A stretch of DNA of 64,000 bases, from contig CM040747.1 of assembly GCA_022829145.1 (NCBI GenBank), positions 35,790,052-35,854,051 of the forward strand. The letters run 5' to 3'. Positions 1-11,479 of the stretch are shown here, in pieces. A model generated the notes under the pieces. The model ran no database searches and had not been told where the DNA came from. It saw only the letters and a program-made list of their open reading frames with translations. The position numbers were made by a program, and so were the translations under genes. Numbering within the stretch: the stretch's first letter is position 1; each line of letters opens with the position of its first letter. The DNA is from Albula goreensis. Lineage: Eukaryota; Chordata; Actinopteri; Albuliformes; Albulidae.

Positions 1-1080
1 TAAGGGCCCACTCTTCCTCTGGAGTCAGAGGAGTCACATTGCCTATGCCACCCCCATTCACCCTTTCCCTCTTCCTCCTCACTTCTGCTCTCCTCCTCTT
101 GGCTGGGCTGGAGTAGCCATGCCACGTTTTTCGCACTTCCTCCCCAGTTCTGGGTTGCAGCAATCAAACTCCATTGTTGGGTTTTAATTTTATTTAAAGT
201 TGGATTTTGTGAAAAGTGCATATTTATTGCATTTTACTTCGTCCAACAATGAGAAGCTCTCTTGTCTTCTTTCCTGCCCTGGCTGTTTGCACCACTTAAC
301 TTCATGCCCATTTATTAAGACAATCATGTTCTTAATTGGATAACAATGAAATGAGCTGGCAGGGAGAAAAAAATTTAGTTTAATTGTATAGCCTATTATT
401 AATGGATTCTTTCATTTTAGCTTTTGTGGTATTTAATTAAAAACATTTTGTTTGTATGTTTGGAATGAAAATGGTTGCTTAAAATTTTGAGTTGAATGGC
501 TTAAATGATAAATGAAGACATGATATATTTGATGTTTAATGAAGGGACTATGTACTGTCATAGTTTAAACACTTTCTATTTTTTTAAGATTAAAAATGAA
601 TGGCATATGACTTCAGTGCATCGATTGCTCTACTACTAATGCTTTAGTGAGGACGTGGTTTGCAGTGAAGCTCTAAGCAAAGTTCCTCTTTGAGTCTGTC
701 TAATGACTGTGTTTGGGAAGCCCACATGTTGCAGTAATGTCTGTTGCTTAAAGCACCTCTTTAAACACATTGGTTTATACTAAAATCCGAGGTTATTGGG
801 AAACCCACCCCAGATGTTGCTTCCCATTCCATTTAAGGGTATGGACAGTGCATTGGAACCTGTCTGACCCAAAAAAGAAGAAACTGAAAAAACTGGAAAT
901 AAACAAGACAAACATAACAAGCCAAAGCCAACATTCCATTTTTGAATTTCAATTCCAGGACTCCATGCATGAAAAATGAATTTTTAGTATCTTAAATTTT
1001 AATATCTGAATCCTTGTATCTTAAAAGCTTCTCACCTTCTTAAAATGTTTAGCCTACTTTACATGCTATTTTCTAGAAAT
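1..1080. other. AT-rich non-coding stretch, no gene seen
   Basis: No exon-like reading frame with a recognisable product is visible on either strand. The part from about 170 to 700 is AT-rich, free of obvious tandem or interspersed repeats, and contains several TAAT/ATTA homeodomain-type cores (for example around 335-345 and 400-440). That is compatible with a regulatory element but does not show it. Confidence 0.4.
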
Positions 1081-1084
1081 TACA

Positions 1085-2218
1085 GCGCTTTATATATAAA
1101 TTATATATATATACTGTATATATATGTCATATATTGTATATTGTATATTATGTATGTTTATATATAAAGTATATAAGTATATACAGTATATATATATGTG
1201 TATATATATATATATATATGTATTGTATATTGTATGTTATTTATTCACATTTTCACATTTCAAACACTGATTAACAGCCAGTCCACTGAAAACACAAGAT
1301 TTTCCCTGCATGCCTGGTTAAAGTGCTACCCTTTCACCTCTCCCAGATGTGAGGCTCCTGAGGGAGCTTGCAAGGGTGTGTGTGTATGTGTGTACATCTG
1401 TGTGTGTACATATGTATGTGTATGTTTACATTAGTGTGTGCATGTTTACATGGGTGTGCATGTGGATTTGTGTGTGTGTGTGGGTGTATACATATATGTA
1501 TATACGTGTGTGCATGTGCATTTGTGTATGTGTGTGCGTCTATGTGCGAGTGTACATATAAGTATGTACACGTGTATATATGCATTTGTGTGTGTGTGTG
1601 CATGTGTACATATATGTATTTTCATGTGTGTGCATGTGCATTTATGTGTGTGTGTTTGCAAGTACATTTGTGTGTGTGCATATGAACATATATGTATGTA
1701 CATGTGTGTGCATGTGCATTTACGTGTCTGCATGTGCACATCTATTTATGTACATGTATGTGCATGTGCATTAATGTGTGTGTGCGTGTGTGTGCTTGTG
1801 CATTTGTGTGTGTGTGTGTACATATACGTATGCACATGTGTGTGCATGTGCCTGTGAGTGTGTGTGCGCGTGTGTTCATATATGTATGTATGTGAATGTG
1901 CATTTGTGCGTGTATGTGTACATATATGTATCTACGTGTGTGTGCATGTGCATTTGTGTGTGAACATATACATATCTACATGTGATTGCATGTGCATGTG
2001 CATTTGTGTGTACATATATGCATATATTTGTGTGTGTGTGTGTATGCATGTGTATTTGTGTGTGTGCATGTAGGTGTATGCATGTGTACATATATGTATG
2101 TACGTGTGTATGTGCATTTGTGTGTGTGTGAATATACATATGTTTGTGTGTGTGCGCATGTGCATTTGTGTGTGTGTGCGTGTGTACATATACATATGTA
2201 TGTGTGTGTGTATGTGTA

Positions 2219-2249
<31 letters not shown>

Positions 2250-2260
2250 ATGGCATGTGC
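1085..2260. repeat. TA-rich block followed by a 0.9 kb TG-rich cryptic minisatellite
   Basis: 1085-1245 is built from TATATA/TGTATA words. From about 1370 to 2260 the sequence is almost entirely alternating purine-pyrimidine: TGTGTG blocks alternate with GCATGTGCATTTG and ACATATATGTAT words, giving an irregular higher-order unit. It ends in a pure (TG)n run at about 2221-2248. Several long frames open on both strands, but they translate to His/Thr or Cys/Val monotony, which is what a dinucleotide repeat gives, so I read no gene here. Confidence 0.9.
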
Positions 2261-3290
2261 ACTGAAGACATCCCTTCATGTACATCCAGTATCCAGGATG
2301 TTACAGAAAATTGTGATAAGAAATGGAAATGTGCTAGAAACCCAACACCAATCAGGCTGTGGGCCCTGATTTGGATATTTCCAGGTGTATTCCTGGAGCC
2401 AGGAGAAAATTTCTGCTATTTCACATGAGGTAGTGGATATACACGTTCTGTTTCTGGGTGTTTGTTTGCTTTGACTTGAAACAGGGAGTAGACAGCATGA
2501 GCCAGCAGGGAAAAGAATGCTCAACACAGGGGTCAAAGTCTTCCTCTTCTGTGTTTCTCAGCATCTGAGACAAACTGAGGGCAGGGCCAGGATTCACAGT
2601 GTCCTGAACCTCTCTGTATTTCACTGTCAAAATCTCTGCCAAGCCAAACTGCTGGAGCTTAGAACATCAATGTCCTGCCCTGATTGGGCAAATAAAACCT
2701 GCTTCTATTGGTGATGGTGACAAGGTGAGCAATAAAACCTGCTTCCATTGGTGCTGGTGACAGGGTGAGCTGGTGGGGAGGACAACCATGCATCAGCTCT
2801 CTGTTGTTTTCTGTCTGTGGAGACCAGAAACATGTGCTCAGGTATTTACTGCTCACAATTACAGGCCAACTTTTCCCTGGGGAAAAGAAACAAAGAAACA
2901 ACTTGTTTTAAAAATGTAATGTTCTCTGTATAATCAGATTATATTTATTGTGTAAATCTGGCTACCATAAAAAGGGCAACTTTGTGTTTGAGAGTTGACC
3001 TAGGTGTAATGTGAGGAAGGTTGTGTGAAGTGTTGGTGTGGGGTGGTGGAGTCTTTAGTGTCTTAGTGTTGTTCAGATTTGATTGAGGGAGTTTGCACAG
3101 ATTCACCTTTCTGTTGTTCTGGTTTTTACTGTGGTTTGAGATACGCATTTTTTCAGCTTTCTCCTGAAAGTGTTTAACCTTGAGGAGCGTTGTGATTGGT
3201 AGCTGAACATGTATGTACAGCAATAAAAACACACCACTGTTACCGTTCACCTGAATTTTCCTCAAGTACGGAAAACCACTGAGGCAGCAC
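2261..3290. other. non-coding stretch with a 45-bp tandem duplication
   Basis: No gene recognised. Around 2685-2770 a segment of about 45 bp containing AATAAAACCTGCTTC and TTGGTG occurs twice in direct tandem with a few differences. The rest is unique, moderately AT-rich sequence. Confidence 0.5.
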
Positions 3291-3299
3291 TGTCGTAAG

Positions 3300-3445
3300 A
3301 AGGTTCAATAGCTGGGCATGTAACTAAGTTGTTGGATGGTTGAATCCCAGACAGGGCACAACAGTTGTACTGTTGAGAAAGGTATTTGACCCTAATTACA
3401 TCAGCAAATGTTCAGCTGTAAAAAAGAGTTGCACATAAAAGCATA
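3300..3445 (+). repeat. tRNA-headed SINE fragment
   Basis: A Pol III B-box-like word GGTTGAATCCC lies about 45 bp into the copy and is followed by the GAGAAAGGTATTTGACC and CAGCTGTA segments usual in the body of teleost tRNA-derived SINEs. The same order of blocks recurs at 27500-27700. The copy is diverged and lacks a clean tail. Confidence 0.55.
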
Positions 3446-4295
3446 AAGCTTGGAAGTTTCTCTGAGCAAGAGACTGTTTTCCATGCTTTGAGGATGATTC
3501 AGTCTTGGCTGTGAAAAAGAAATTCTTCACTTGATGTTTCAAACCAAAAAATATTATGGATGTTCCAATTCTTGTGAAGTTGAGTATTTTGAGAGTGTTT
3601 GGTTCCATGGAGAAGGGAGAAGGTTCACTGTCGTGCTTGAGGGTACATCAGGTCTTGTTGCACAAAGGATTATATCCTTTCAACCTGAAGGTAGGTCATA
3701 CTCTGGAGAACCACAGCATACATGTACCCGAGGGTAGCAAAGCACTCAGTAAGTAAATGAGTTACACACTGTGCCTCGTATGTACCTAAAATCATACAAA
3801 CAGTTTCTGAACAAAACTGCAAAAAATATTTGAAAGTAGTAATAGTAGTAATGAGAATATTATCCCTCCATATTTACTGAGAATATTACTGAAGACATTC
3901 CAGGAAAGCTGAATAGCTGAATTTCCAGCACAGTCACAGGTTTTAGTGGTTAGCCTTGCTGGAAGCTGTCCACAGTAGAGCTTGCCAAGACACACAGATT
4001 ACAGGCTTCCATTAGCTCTCTGCTGGGATATCAGTAGGGAGGGGGGGCTCAGTTCAGCTGTGTGGGCACTAGGCCAGGCCTCGCTGTGTCTGGCAATGCC
4101 AAAATCAGTCCCATTAAACACCCCCACATACACCTGCTGTCTCCCCAGACTCCCCTCTATGCACACTCGTCTTCTGTCTGTGGCATCTTTAGTTACCATA
4201 GCAAATCATAACCTTGGTTTAATGTCATATCTGAAAGACGGCACCTCCTACATCAAGGTATCCTCATTGCAATAGAACTGTATTTAAATTTGGCA
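3446..4295. other. non-coding stretch, nothing recognised
   Basis: Only short frames without family resemblance are present. A small AGT-rich trinucleotide patch lies at about 3835-3850. No RNA gene, transposon end or exon was recognised. Confidence 0.4.
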
Positions 4296-4299
4296 CAAG

Positions 4300-5400
4300 G
4301 GGAGGACTGCCACCTACTGGTCCAGCAGAACCTCTTCAAGCAGCAATGTAGTTTTCCCAAGAGGTTTCTCATTCAGATACTGGCTGCTTAGATATGGCTG
4401 CTTAGCTTCAACAGTTTGGCACAATAAGGCTACAGGGTGGTATAGCCATTTAGCTTCAGCAGTATGACAATAGAAGGGTACAGGGTGGTATAGCTGCTTA
4501 GCTTCAGCAGTGTGGCAGTAGAAGGGTACAGGGTGGTATGGCTGCTTAGCTTCAGCAGTGTGGCAGTAGAAGGGTACAGGGTGGTATGGCTGCTCAGCTT
4601 CAGCAGTATGACAGTAGAAGGGTACAGGGTGGTATGGCTGCTTAGTTTCAACAGTGTGACAGTGGAAGGGTACAGGGTGGTATGGCTGCTCAGCTTCAGC
4701 AGTATGACAGTAGAAGGGTACAGGGTGGTATGGCTGCTTAGCTTCAGCAGTGTGACAGTAGGAGGGTACAGGGTGGTGTGGCTGCTTAGCTTCTGCAGTG
4801 TGACAGTAGGAGGGTACAGGGTGGTGTGGCTGCTCAGCTTCAGCAGTGTGACAGTAGAAGGGTACAGGGTGGTGTGGCTGCTCAGCTTCAGCAGTGTGAT
4901 AGGAGAAGGGTACAGGGTGGTGTGGCTGCTTACTTTCAACAGTGTGACAGTAGAAGGGTACGGGGTGGTATGGCTGCTCAGCTTCAGCAGTGTGACAGTA
5001 GAAGGGTGCAGGGTGGTATGGCTGCTCAGCTTCAGCAGTGTGACAGGAGAAGGGTACAGGGTGGTGCGGCTGCTTAGCTTCTGCAGTGTGGAATGAAAAG
5101 GGTACAGGGTGGTGTGACAGCTTAAATTCAACAGTGTGACAGGAGAAGGGTACAGGGTGGTATGGCTGCTTAGCTTCTGCAGTGTGGCATGAAAAGGGCA
5201 CAGGGTAGTATGACTGCTTATCTTCAGCAATGTGGCATGAGAAGGGTACAGGGTGGTATGGCTGTTCAGCTTCAGCAGTGTGACAGTAGAAGGGTACAGG
5301 GTGGTATGGATGCTTAGCTTCTGCAGTGTGGCATGAAAAGGGTACAGGGTGGGTATGGCTGCTTAGCTTCTGCAGTGTAGCATGACAAGGGTACAGTAAG
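4300..5400 (-). repeat. 48-bp minisatellite derived from 5S-rRNA-like (SINE3-type) sequence, about 20 units
   Basis: About twenty tandem units of 48 bp. Read on the minus strand, each unit carries GCCATACCACCCTG and, about 23 nt later, GAAGCTAAGCAG. These equal two conserved blocks of vertebrate 5S rRNA (its 5' arm and the start of the internal promoter A box), in the right order and near the right spacing (about 26 nt in 5S). Beyond the low-coordinate end (4340-4385), the minus strand continues with sequence resembling the 5S C-box and 3' part (GAATGAGAAACCTCTTGGG). Because 48 is a multiple of three, several frames stay open on both strands, including 449 codons on the minus strand; I treat these as artefacts. 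The 5S resemblance is seen; the expansion from a 5S-derived SINE is inferred. Confidence 0.8.
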
Positions 5401-5754
5401 AACTCATCAAACCGAAACTGGTTGTGATGTAGCCCTGATCTAAATACTGTGAACCCCACACACTCACCTGAACAAAACACAGCTTTCCTCTGTCTGATAG
5501 AGCTCACAGCAAACTCATGTAGTGATTCAGGGGGCAGACAGAATGAAAACCAACTGCAGAAGTAGTTTAGAAGAAACATGTTGATATTAGAGCAGACATT
5601 AATCTGAGACATGTAAATCCTTACAAAATTTTTATTCAGTATATAAACATATCTCATATTCATGTCAATACTAATCCAATTACTAATTGAAATATTTTTA
5701 ACTGCCCCCTAACTGCACAGTCACCCCTTCTAATCACACTGCCTGTCTGTACTG

Positions 5755-5960
5755 CCCCCTAGTGGTGGAATGCACTCCCAACCTCTGTTAGGGCAGCTAT
5801 TGTACAGCACAGGCTGAAGACTCACCTCTTCAGACTGCAGTTGAAGGCCATTTCAGGTTTGTTGTTCTATGATATTTGATGGTAGGATTAATTACAGAAT
5901 ACACTGGTTGTGATATAGTTGTATTATAGTTTATTTTATTGTATTTTACCCCCTACACAG
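5755..5960 (+). pseudogene. L2-clade LINE reverse transcriptase C-terminal fragment
   Basis: The plus strand from 5763 encodes WWNALPTSVRAA and then HRLKTHLFRLQLK, the conserved C-terminal end of teleost L2-type LINE ORF2 proteins (a WWN-LP core followed by R-LKTHLFR). A few codons between the two blocks are missing. Only this terminal piece is present, as expected of a 5'-truncated and decayed insertion. The same end is found on the minus strand at 42985-43170 and 43404-43560. Confidence 0.7.
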
Positions 5961-8450
5961 TACTGAATGTAACATCTGTACTTGTATGTATATATCCAGG
6001 TCCAGTGGAATATTGGCTGAACTGAATGTTGTTTCCTGTACTATGCACAGAATCCACATCCACAGAGATGATTGGGATAGGAGGAAGAAAACCAAAAAGG
6101 GGAAAGAGAAACAGTGCTTCAGCTTGAAAGAGAGTGGCCCAATTAGTATGGGTTTTTTTCTTTTTTTTTTCTTTTTTCATGTCAGTCTCCACCTGGTATT
6201 GCTGAGGTGTGGCTGAGGGCTCCACACAGTAATGTATTCTCCATTTTCACACCCTGAGCTCAAACAGTAGCCTCATGCAGCAATCCTCTCCAGCCAGCTT
6301 CAGGAGGAGTCAGAGGTTATTGCTAAACTCCTCTGATTCATGTGACACCATGCCCTCACTTCTCTCCACACTGCAGATGTAATTACTTGCTATCTATGTT
6401 GCTGGAGGATGACAAAGTCAGCATGCTATAAAACTTTGAATTCAGTACCATTCATTCATACCAAGGTTATTATAATTTTATGTTTTAATATTTTCTTTTT
6501 TAAGTTTCTGTTTAGTTTTTATGTCAGAGAGATTTCTTTTTTGTTTTCCTATATTTTTATTTGTTTTGGTTTTATTAATTATAGTTTAACGGACCAGTGA
6601 AACATTCTGGGATTTACTTTTGAGTGTGGTGACCTGACAGACGTTTTGATGAGCAAAGCATGTTTCATGTTTTAATAAATCTTCTTAAGTAGACAAACAT
6701 AAAAAGGCAAGAAAGACACACAACACACACACAAGTCAGTCATCAATTTGCTAACTCTGTATTTACAATAATTTTGACTGAACATATTTTGCATTTTTGC
6801 TTATTAAATGACATGCTCATTTGCAGTGCAACCAATGCATTTACTCATGCAACACCCGGTGTCTTGGATTCAGAGTCGAGGGTTGCATTCAATTTTTTGA
6901 AAGCTAGCACTTCACATAATCTTGCAGACATTCCTGTCTCGATAAACAAATTAACTAGTGCATCCACGTTTTTTCTACTCGCCAGTGTTTGTCATCCAGG
7001 CTTTGGACTGCTGTAAGCGTGTTGGTAAGGTGCTCTGTATTGAATGTGTACTTTGAGCACTATTTTCAAGTTCACCATTCTTGTTACATCTTTCCTGATC
7101 TATAGCCATGAACAATACATAAGTCTCTCTGTGGTGCAGGTGTGCCTTAAGGTTTGTGGGGTTTTTTTTCCCTTTTTGCCACACCACAAAGTTTATCTTT
7201 ACGTAAGACAATTTGCTTTTTCCAGTTTCAATATTGTACTCGCAAAACTTCCATACTGTGCTCTGCTGTTTCCTACCAGCCATTGTAGGCCTATCTCTTT
7301 TGGGAAAGCCGTTCCTTGGAACTATCTACTCCCGAAAAGAAGGCTGTAACAATTCATTAAACAGCGTAATCTACAGGTTGGAGTATCTAATCTCATATAT
7401 TTTCGTAAATAATTGCACACATGGTAGTTAAACATTTACCATTCACACTGCATTTTATTTATTATGCTGTGGGGAATTCTGTTTTGTCTTGTTTCACTTC
7501 CACATCAGTAATGCTTGTACATTTCCTGGGTCCAAATGAAAGCCAAAACATTGGGCTGTCTTTCTGTCTAACTGTTGTTTCCTGTTGGGCTGCCTTTGTG
7601 TTAAACAGATGGTCTTTGCATGTGAATTGCCTATTTACAATCTGAAGTGCTAAATAATTGACCTAAAAATAATTGATAACAAAAGGGAGGGGCTTACAGT
7701 TTAATAGGAGCTCTTGGTGTAAAAGAGGGAAGGGCTTACAGTATAATAGGAGCTCTGGGTGTAACAGAGGGGAATCTGGACATGGAATGGCTTTGTGCCT
7801 GTTGTTTCTTACATTGTTCTGTAAATATCTGCCTAAGTATTCTTTGCTTACTTTTTTTGTATTTTTATGTATTCAATAAACACCTTTGCAATAAATGCCA
7901 TCTTTAAAATATTTATGGTACTTTTTCATTCATACATTTGGCAGTGTTGTTGCCAATGAGGAAACCATGTGCATTTTAGTATCAAAATGAAGACAAGTAA
8001 CTCTTTTATGTGGTTTTTATTTAATAAATAAACCACCAATATGCCAATAGAGAGCTCCAAATACAGCATTTTTCCAAATTTTCTAAATAATGGACATAAT
8101 ATGTTAAACAGGCCCAAAAAAGCAAAAGGGACAAAACTTGAACATTTAATCAGATCTTAATCTTTAGGGCAAAGGATGTTTGTGAGGAAGTCAAGCAGCA
8201 GTTGGTGCGTCAACAGCGTGACGAGAGACAGAACTTCAGTTCTCCCAGCTTTATATATTAAGAAATAGTGGGTTCTTGCTTTCTGGTCATAATACAAACT
8301 CTTATTTAGCCTGGAACTGAGCAAGGGCTGTGATCTTCATCAGCTGCTTTTTCATCTTGAGAACACAGGAGACCACATTCATCCCCTGAGCTGGCTTTTC
8401 TCCTTCCCATACATCAAAGTGAACATATAGGAGGTCAAATGGTTTGAATC
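5961..8450. other. AT-rich non-coding stretch
   Basis: No gene is recognised. At 7680-7770 a block of about 50 bp around GGGCTTACAGT and ATAGGAGCTCT is tandemly duplicated. Polypyrimidine runs lie at about 6150-6175 and 7160-7175. Several frames of 60-100 codons exist but show no family signature and no splice-site support. Confidence 0.45.
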
Positions 8451-8454
8451 CAGT

Positions 8455-10330
8455 TCAGGACTGTGGTACAGTAAGTAAAAAAGAGATATATATGGATAAG
8501 CATTTATCCCGGTCCTGGACTGTAGAGGACACAAACTTGCATAACATGCACATCAGCGTTTCATTGAATCTTTCTTCCAAGCCATCAGTCTGAGGGTGGT
8601 GAGGGGTGGTTCTTATCCTCCTGATACCTAACAGTTGGTAGGCATGGCTGAGAATGTGACAAAAATTACAATTGTAAAATTGGCCTTGATCCATTAGCAC
8701 CTCCTGGGGAATGCCTACCCTGTACTCCAATTGCAATGGTGCACTGGCTATGTGTCTTTCACCTCTCACATGGGGATTGTTTCTGGGTAGCGGGTGGAAT
8801 AATCACTGGCTACAAGTATAAAGCAATTGTCTGCCTTGCTCCTCTCCACTGGCCCTAGAAGTTGCCGCCGATCGTGCTTGTCCGTGTCCCGCAGCTGCTG
8901 GCGTTGAAGAGACGCCATCACCTTAGCATACACCCCACCCCTCCATATTCCACCTTCTGTAAATGGCGTTATATGCCTGGAGCGGAGCAGGCAGGTGCTC
9001 CAGCTACCAGCCTCCACGCACCACCCTCCAGGGCACCAGCTAACACCCAGCGGTACAGGACCCCCCCTTCTACCCCAACTGTTTCCACTCCCTCCACCAC
9101 CTACCCTCCTCTGGTTGGGGCCATCCTCTGCTCCTCCCACCAAGGGGACTACCCCCACCCCACACACTCCGCCAGGGCCTGCAGAGGGTCCCAGTCCCAG
9201 GCATTCTCCACTGTTGGGCTGCTGGACACCTGACCCACCTCCACAACCCCTGGGCCCTCGGGCAGCCGGAGCGAATCAGCATTGGTGTTGCGGGCCCCTG
9301 GCCGATACTTGATTTCCAGGTCAAAGCTGGCCAGCTGACCCACCCACCACTGTTCCATCGTCCCCAGCCATGCTGTGGACAGATGTACCAGGGAATAGTG
9401 GTTGGTGTTGGCTGTGACTTTTACCCCCCAGGGGATATCCTTGAACTTCTCTGTCATGGCCCAGTTCAAAGCCAGCAGCTCCAGCTTGAAGGTGCTGTAG
9501 TTCTGCTCGTTTCTCTCAGCGGGGTGCAGGCTCCGATTGCTGCCTTGTCTGGGTTCGTGGCCACCCCTGCGGAACTCACCACATGCCCCTGGTACCGGAC
9601 CTCCCTCCGGAAGAGGTAGCTCTGTACCGGCTCAGCCACTCAAACACCACCTCCAGGTGATGCAGATGGCCGGGAAAGTCTGGGGAGAAAACCACAATAT
9701 CATCCAAATAAATTAAAATGGAATCATTTGCACGGTCGCCAGATCTAGGGTCGAGAACCACTCAGCACACTTCATCCCCATGAGTGAATCCTCAATACGG
9801 GGGAGCAGGTAAGCATCCTTGTGGGTGTCTGCGCTGAGGCGGCAGTAGTCCACGCAGAACCACCAGGCACTGTCCTTCTTCCAGACCGGGACCACGGGTG
9901 CGGCCCAGGGACTTGAGCTCTCTGTGATCACCCTGCCCTCCAGCATCCCCTGCACCAAGGACCGCAGCTCTGGGTACAGACCTGGGGGAAGAGGGCAATA
10001 TCATCATGATAGTGTGGTTAGGAGCCCCTAACCACCTCCTCCCAACAGTGGGTGATCTCGTTTATGCCCAAGATTGCACTGTTCGACTCCAGACACTGGT
10101 CTGGTACGATAATCACCCCCTTCCCCGGCACCTTTATGCCCCCAACCACAAAATCCATCATGGCATAGCCCAGGAACGGAATACCCACTGACTGCCTGGA
10201 GGGTCAGCCACTGAAGGTTGGTGGTGTCCCACACCAGCAGATCTCCATACCATCGCCAGAAAAACCCCTAAACAGGGTGACCTGCGAGCCCGTATCAGGG
10301 GCGCATGGCACCTTAACCCCCCTGCTTCCA
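8455..10330 (-). pseudogene. Ty3/gypsy retrotransposon pol remnant (protease, RT, RNase H region, integrase)
   Basis: Minus-strand order is that of Ty3/gypsy pol. Protease: a DTGSQVTLF active-site motif begins near 10296. Reverse transcriptase: VPVWKKD, a VDYCRLSADTHKDAYLLP stretch and WFSTLDLA at 9713-9958, then IYLDDIVVFS (the YxDD box) at about 9713-9690. RNase H-side region: GTMEQWWVGQLASFDLEIKY at 9149-9469, near the usual end of this domain. Integrase: GPVERSKADN and DYSTRYPE at 8766-8880, then MDQGQF and TTPHHPQTDGLEERFNETL at 8570-8700. Frames change between the blocks and the RT palm segment between LDLA and the YxDD box is missing, so the copy is dead. No gag is seen, and there is no second LTR on the low-coordinate side. 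GC content is much higher than in the flanks. Confidence 0.88.
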
Positions 10331-10369
10331 CCACTTCAGGGTACTGGGACCCACCTGCCACAGACAATC

Positions 10370-11476
10370 AGGACACAGGGAATCAAGTTAGCAGAGACTT
10401 TACTTATTTTGTTTTAAAGACGATAAAAACAGCTCATGCTTGGGCAGCCACCTGCTTTGACCCCCCTCCTCCCTTCTCCAACTTCCGTCCAGACCACCAT
10501 CAGCCCTGCTACTGGCCGGCCCCATGCTGCATAGGAGAAACCCCGGGAGAGAGACTTCCCCTCAGCCAAACACCAGTAAATGAAACCCGTGCTCCACATT
10601 CACTCTACACTGTGCTGGACTCCGACCCTCTCCCGGACCTGCCCACACAACACAGGCCAGCCCTCTCTCAGCCAACTCAGGGGAGATAACACACACAGGA
10701 GGAGGGAGGTACACACACACACATGCACACACACAAACTAAGGCTGGGACGCGACTCTGCCTGCACCCACAAGAAACCGGGCCTCCACCACGCCAGGAAA
10801 AGAACAAAACCCAAAAGAAAACCAGGCAGATCCTACCACTCCTACAGCGCCCTGGAACTGCTGCGACCGCATGTGAGATTCACTGTCTGTGCAGGTCTCA
10901 GGGCAAGACAGGCTAAAAGGACAGGAGAAGGCACAAACAAATCACCCCGCGGTGGACTGGGCAGAGCGGGGTCACATATACATGAGTAGTTCTATTTTGC
11001 AGAATGCGTTGTTCTATTATCCCTGTCACCGCTCGCTTTCTGCCCAGCCCAGGGTCTGCAGCTCCACCACCTGTTGCCTTCTCACCTCACTCATGCTGTA
11101 CACAACCAACTCCTATGTCCCTCTCCTCAGTTGGCCACTGACACGGTCCCAGGCATGCAGTCCCCGCCTCCACATGCACCACGCACCCAAAAGAATAAAT
11201 TCCCCCCATACAAAAATCCAAAAGAAATAATGAAAACTGAAAAAGAAAAGAAAATCTAAAATCCTGTAGTTCAAAGCCTGTTCCTTCTAGGCTGCCCGAA
11301 CCTAGCCTGCCTCATCCCTCGCTCTTTTATCCTGATTCCCTGTGTAGAGACAACAAGAGACAGCTGGCGAAGCAAGGGAGACAAACCACTCCGATCCACA
11401 TACTGCACGCGTGCCCCAAATTACCAATAAAGAAAAACTCACCAAGATGGCGGCTTGTCAGGCTCACCTCCTGACA
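10370..11476 (-). mobile_element. GC-rich block upstream of the gypsy pol, possible LTR or 5' region
   Basis: The block shares the unusual base composition of the adjoining pol remnant. Its outer edge read on the minus strand starts TGTCAGG...CCTGACA (11476-11456), an inverted pair with a TG start as LTRs have. ACACAGGGAATCA at about 10373 recurs inverted at about 11333-11345. No matching partner LTR is present elsewhere in the window, so identification as an LTR is an inference. A short CA-rich run lies at 10709-10737. Confidence 0.4.
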
Positions 11477-11479
11477 ACT

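Noticed and set aside
1334-2369. Many overlapping frames of 60-139 codons on both strands
   Set aside because: They are translations of TG/CA and TA simple sequence (Cys-Val or His-Thr monotony).
4314-5663. 449-codon open frame on the minus strand with 16-residue HPVPFYCHTAEA-type repeats
   Set aside because: It follows a 48-bp minisatellite in which other frames on both strands are also open. There is no zinc-finger spacing, no exon borders and no family match.
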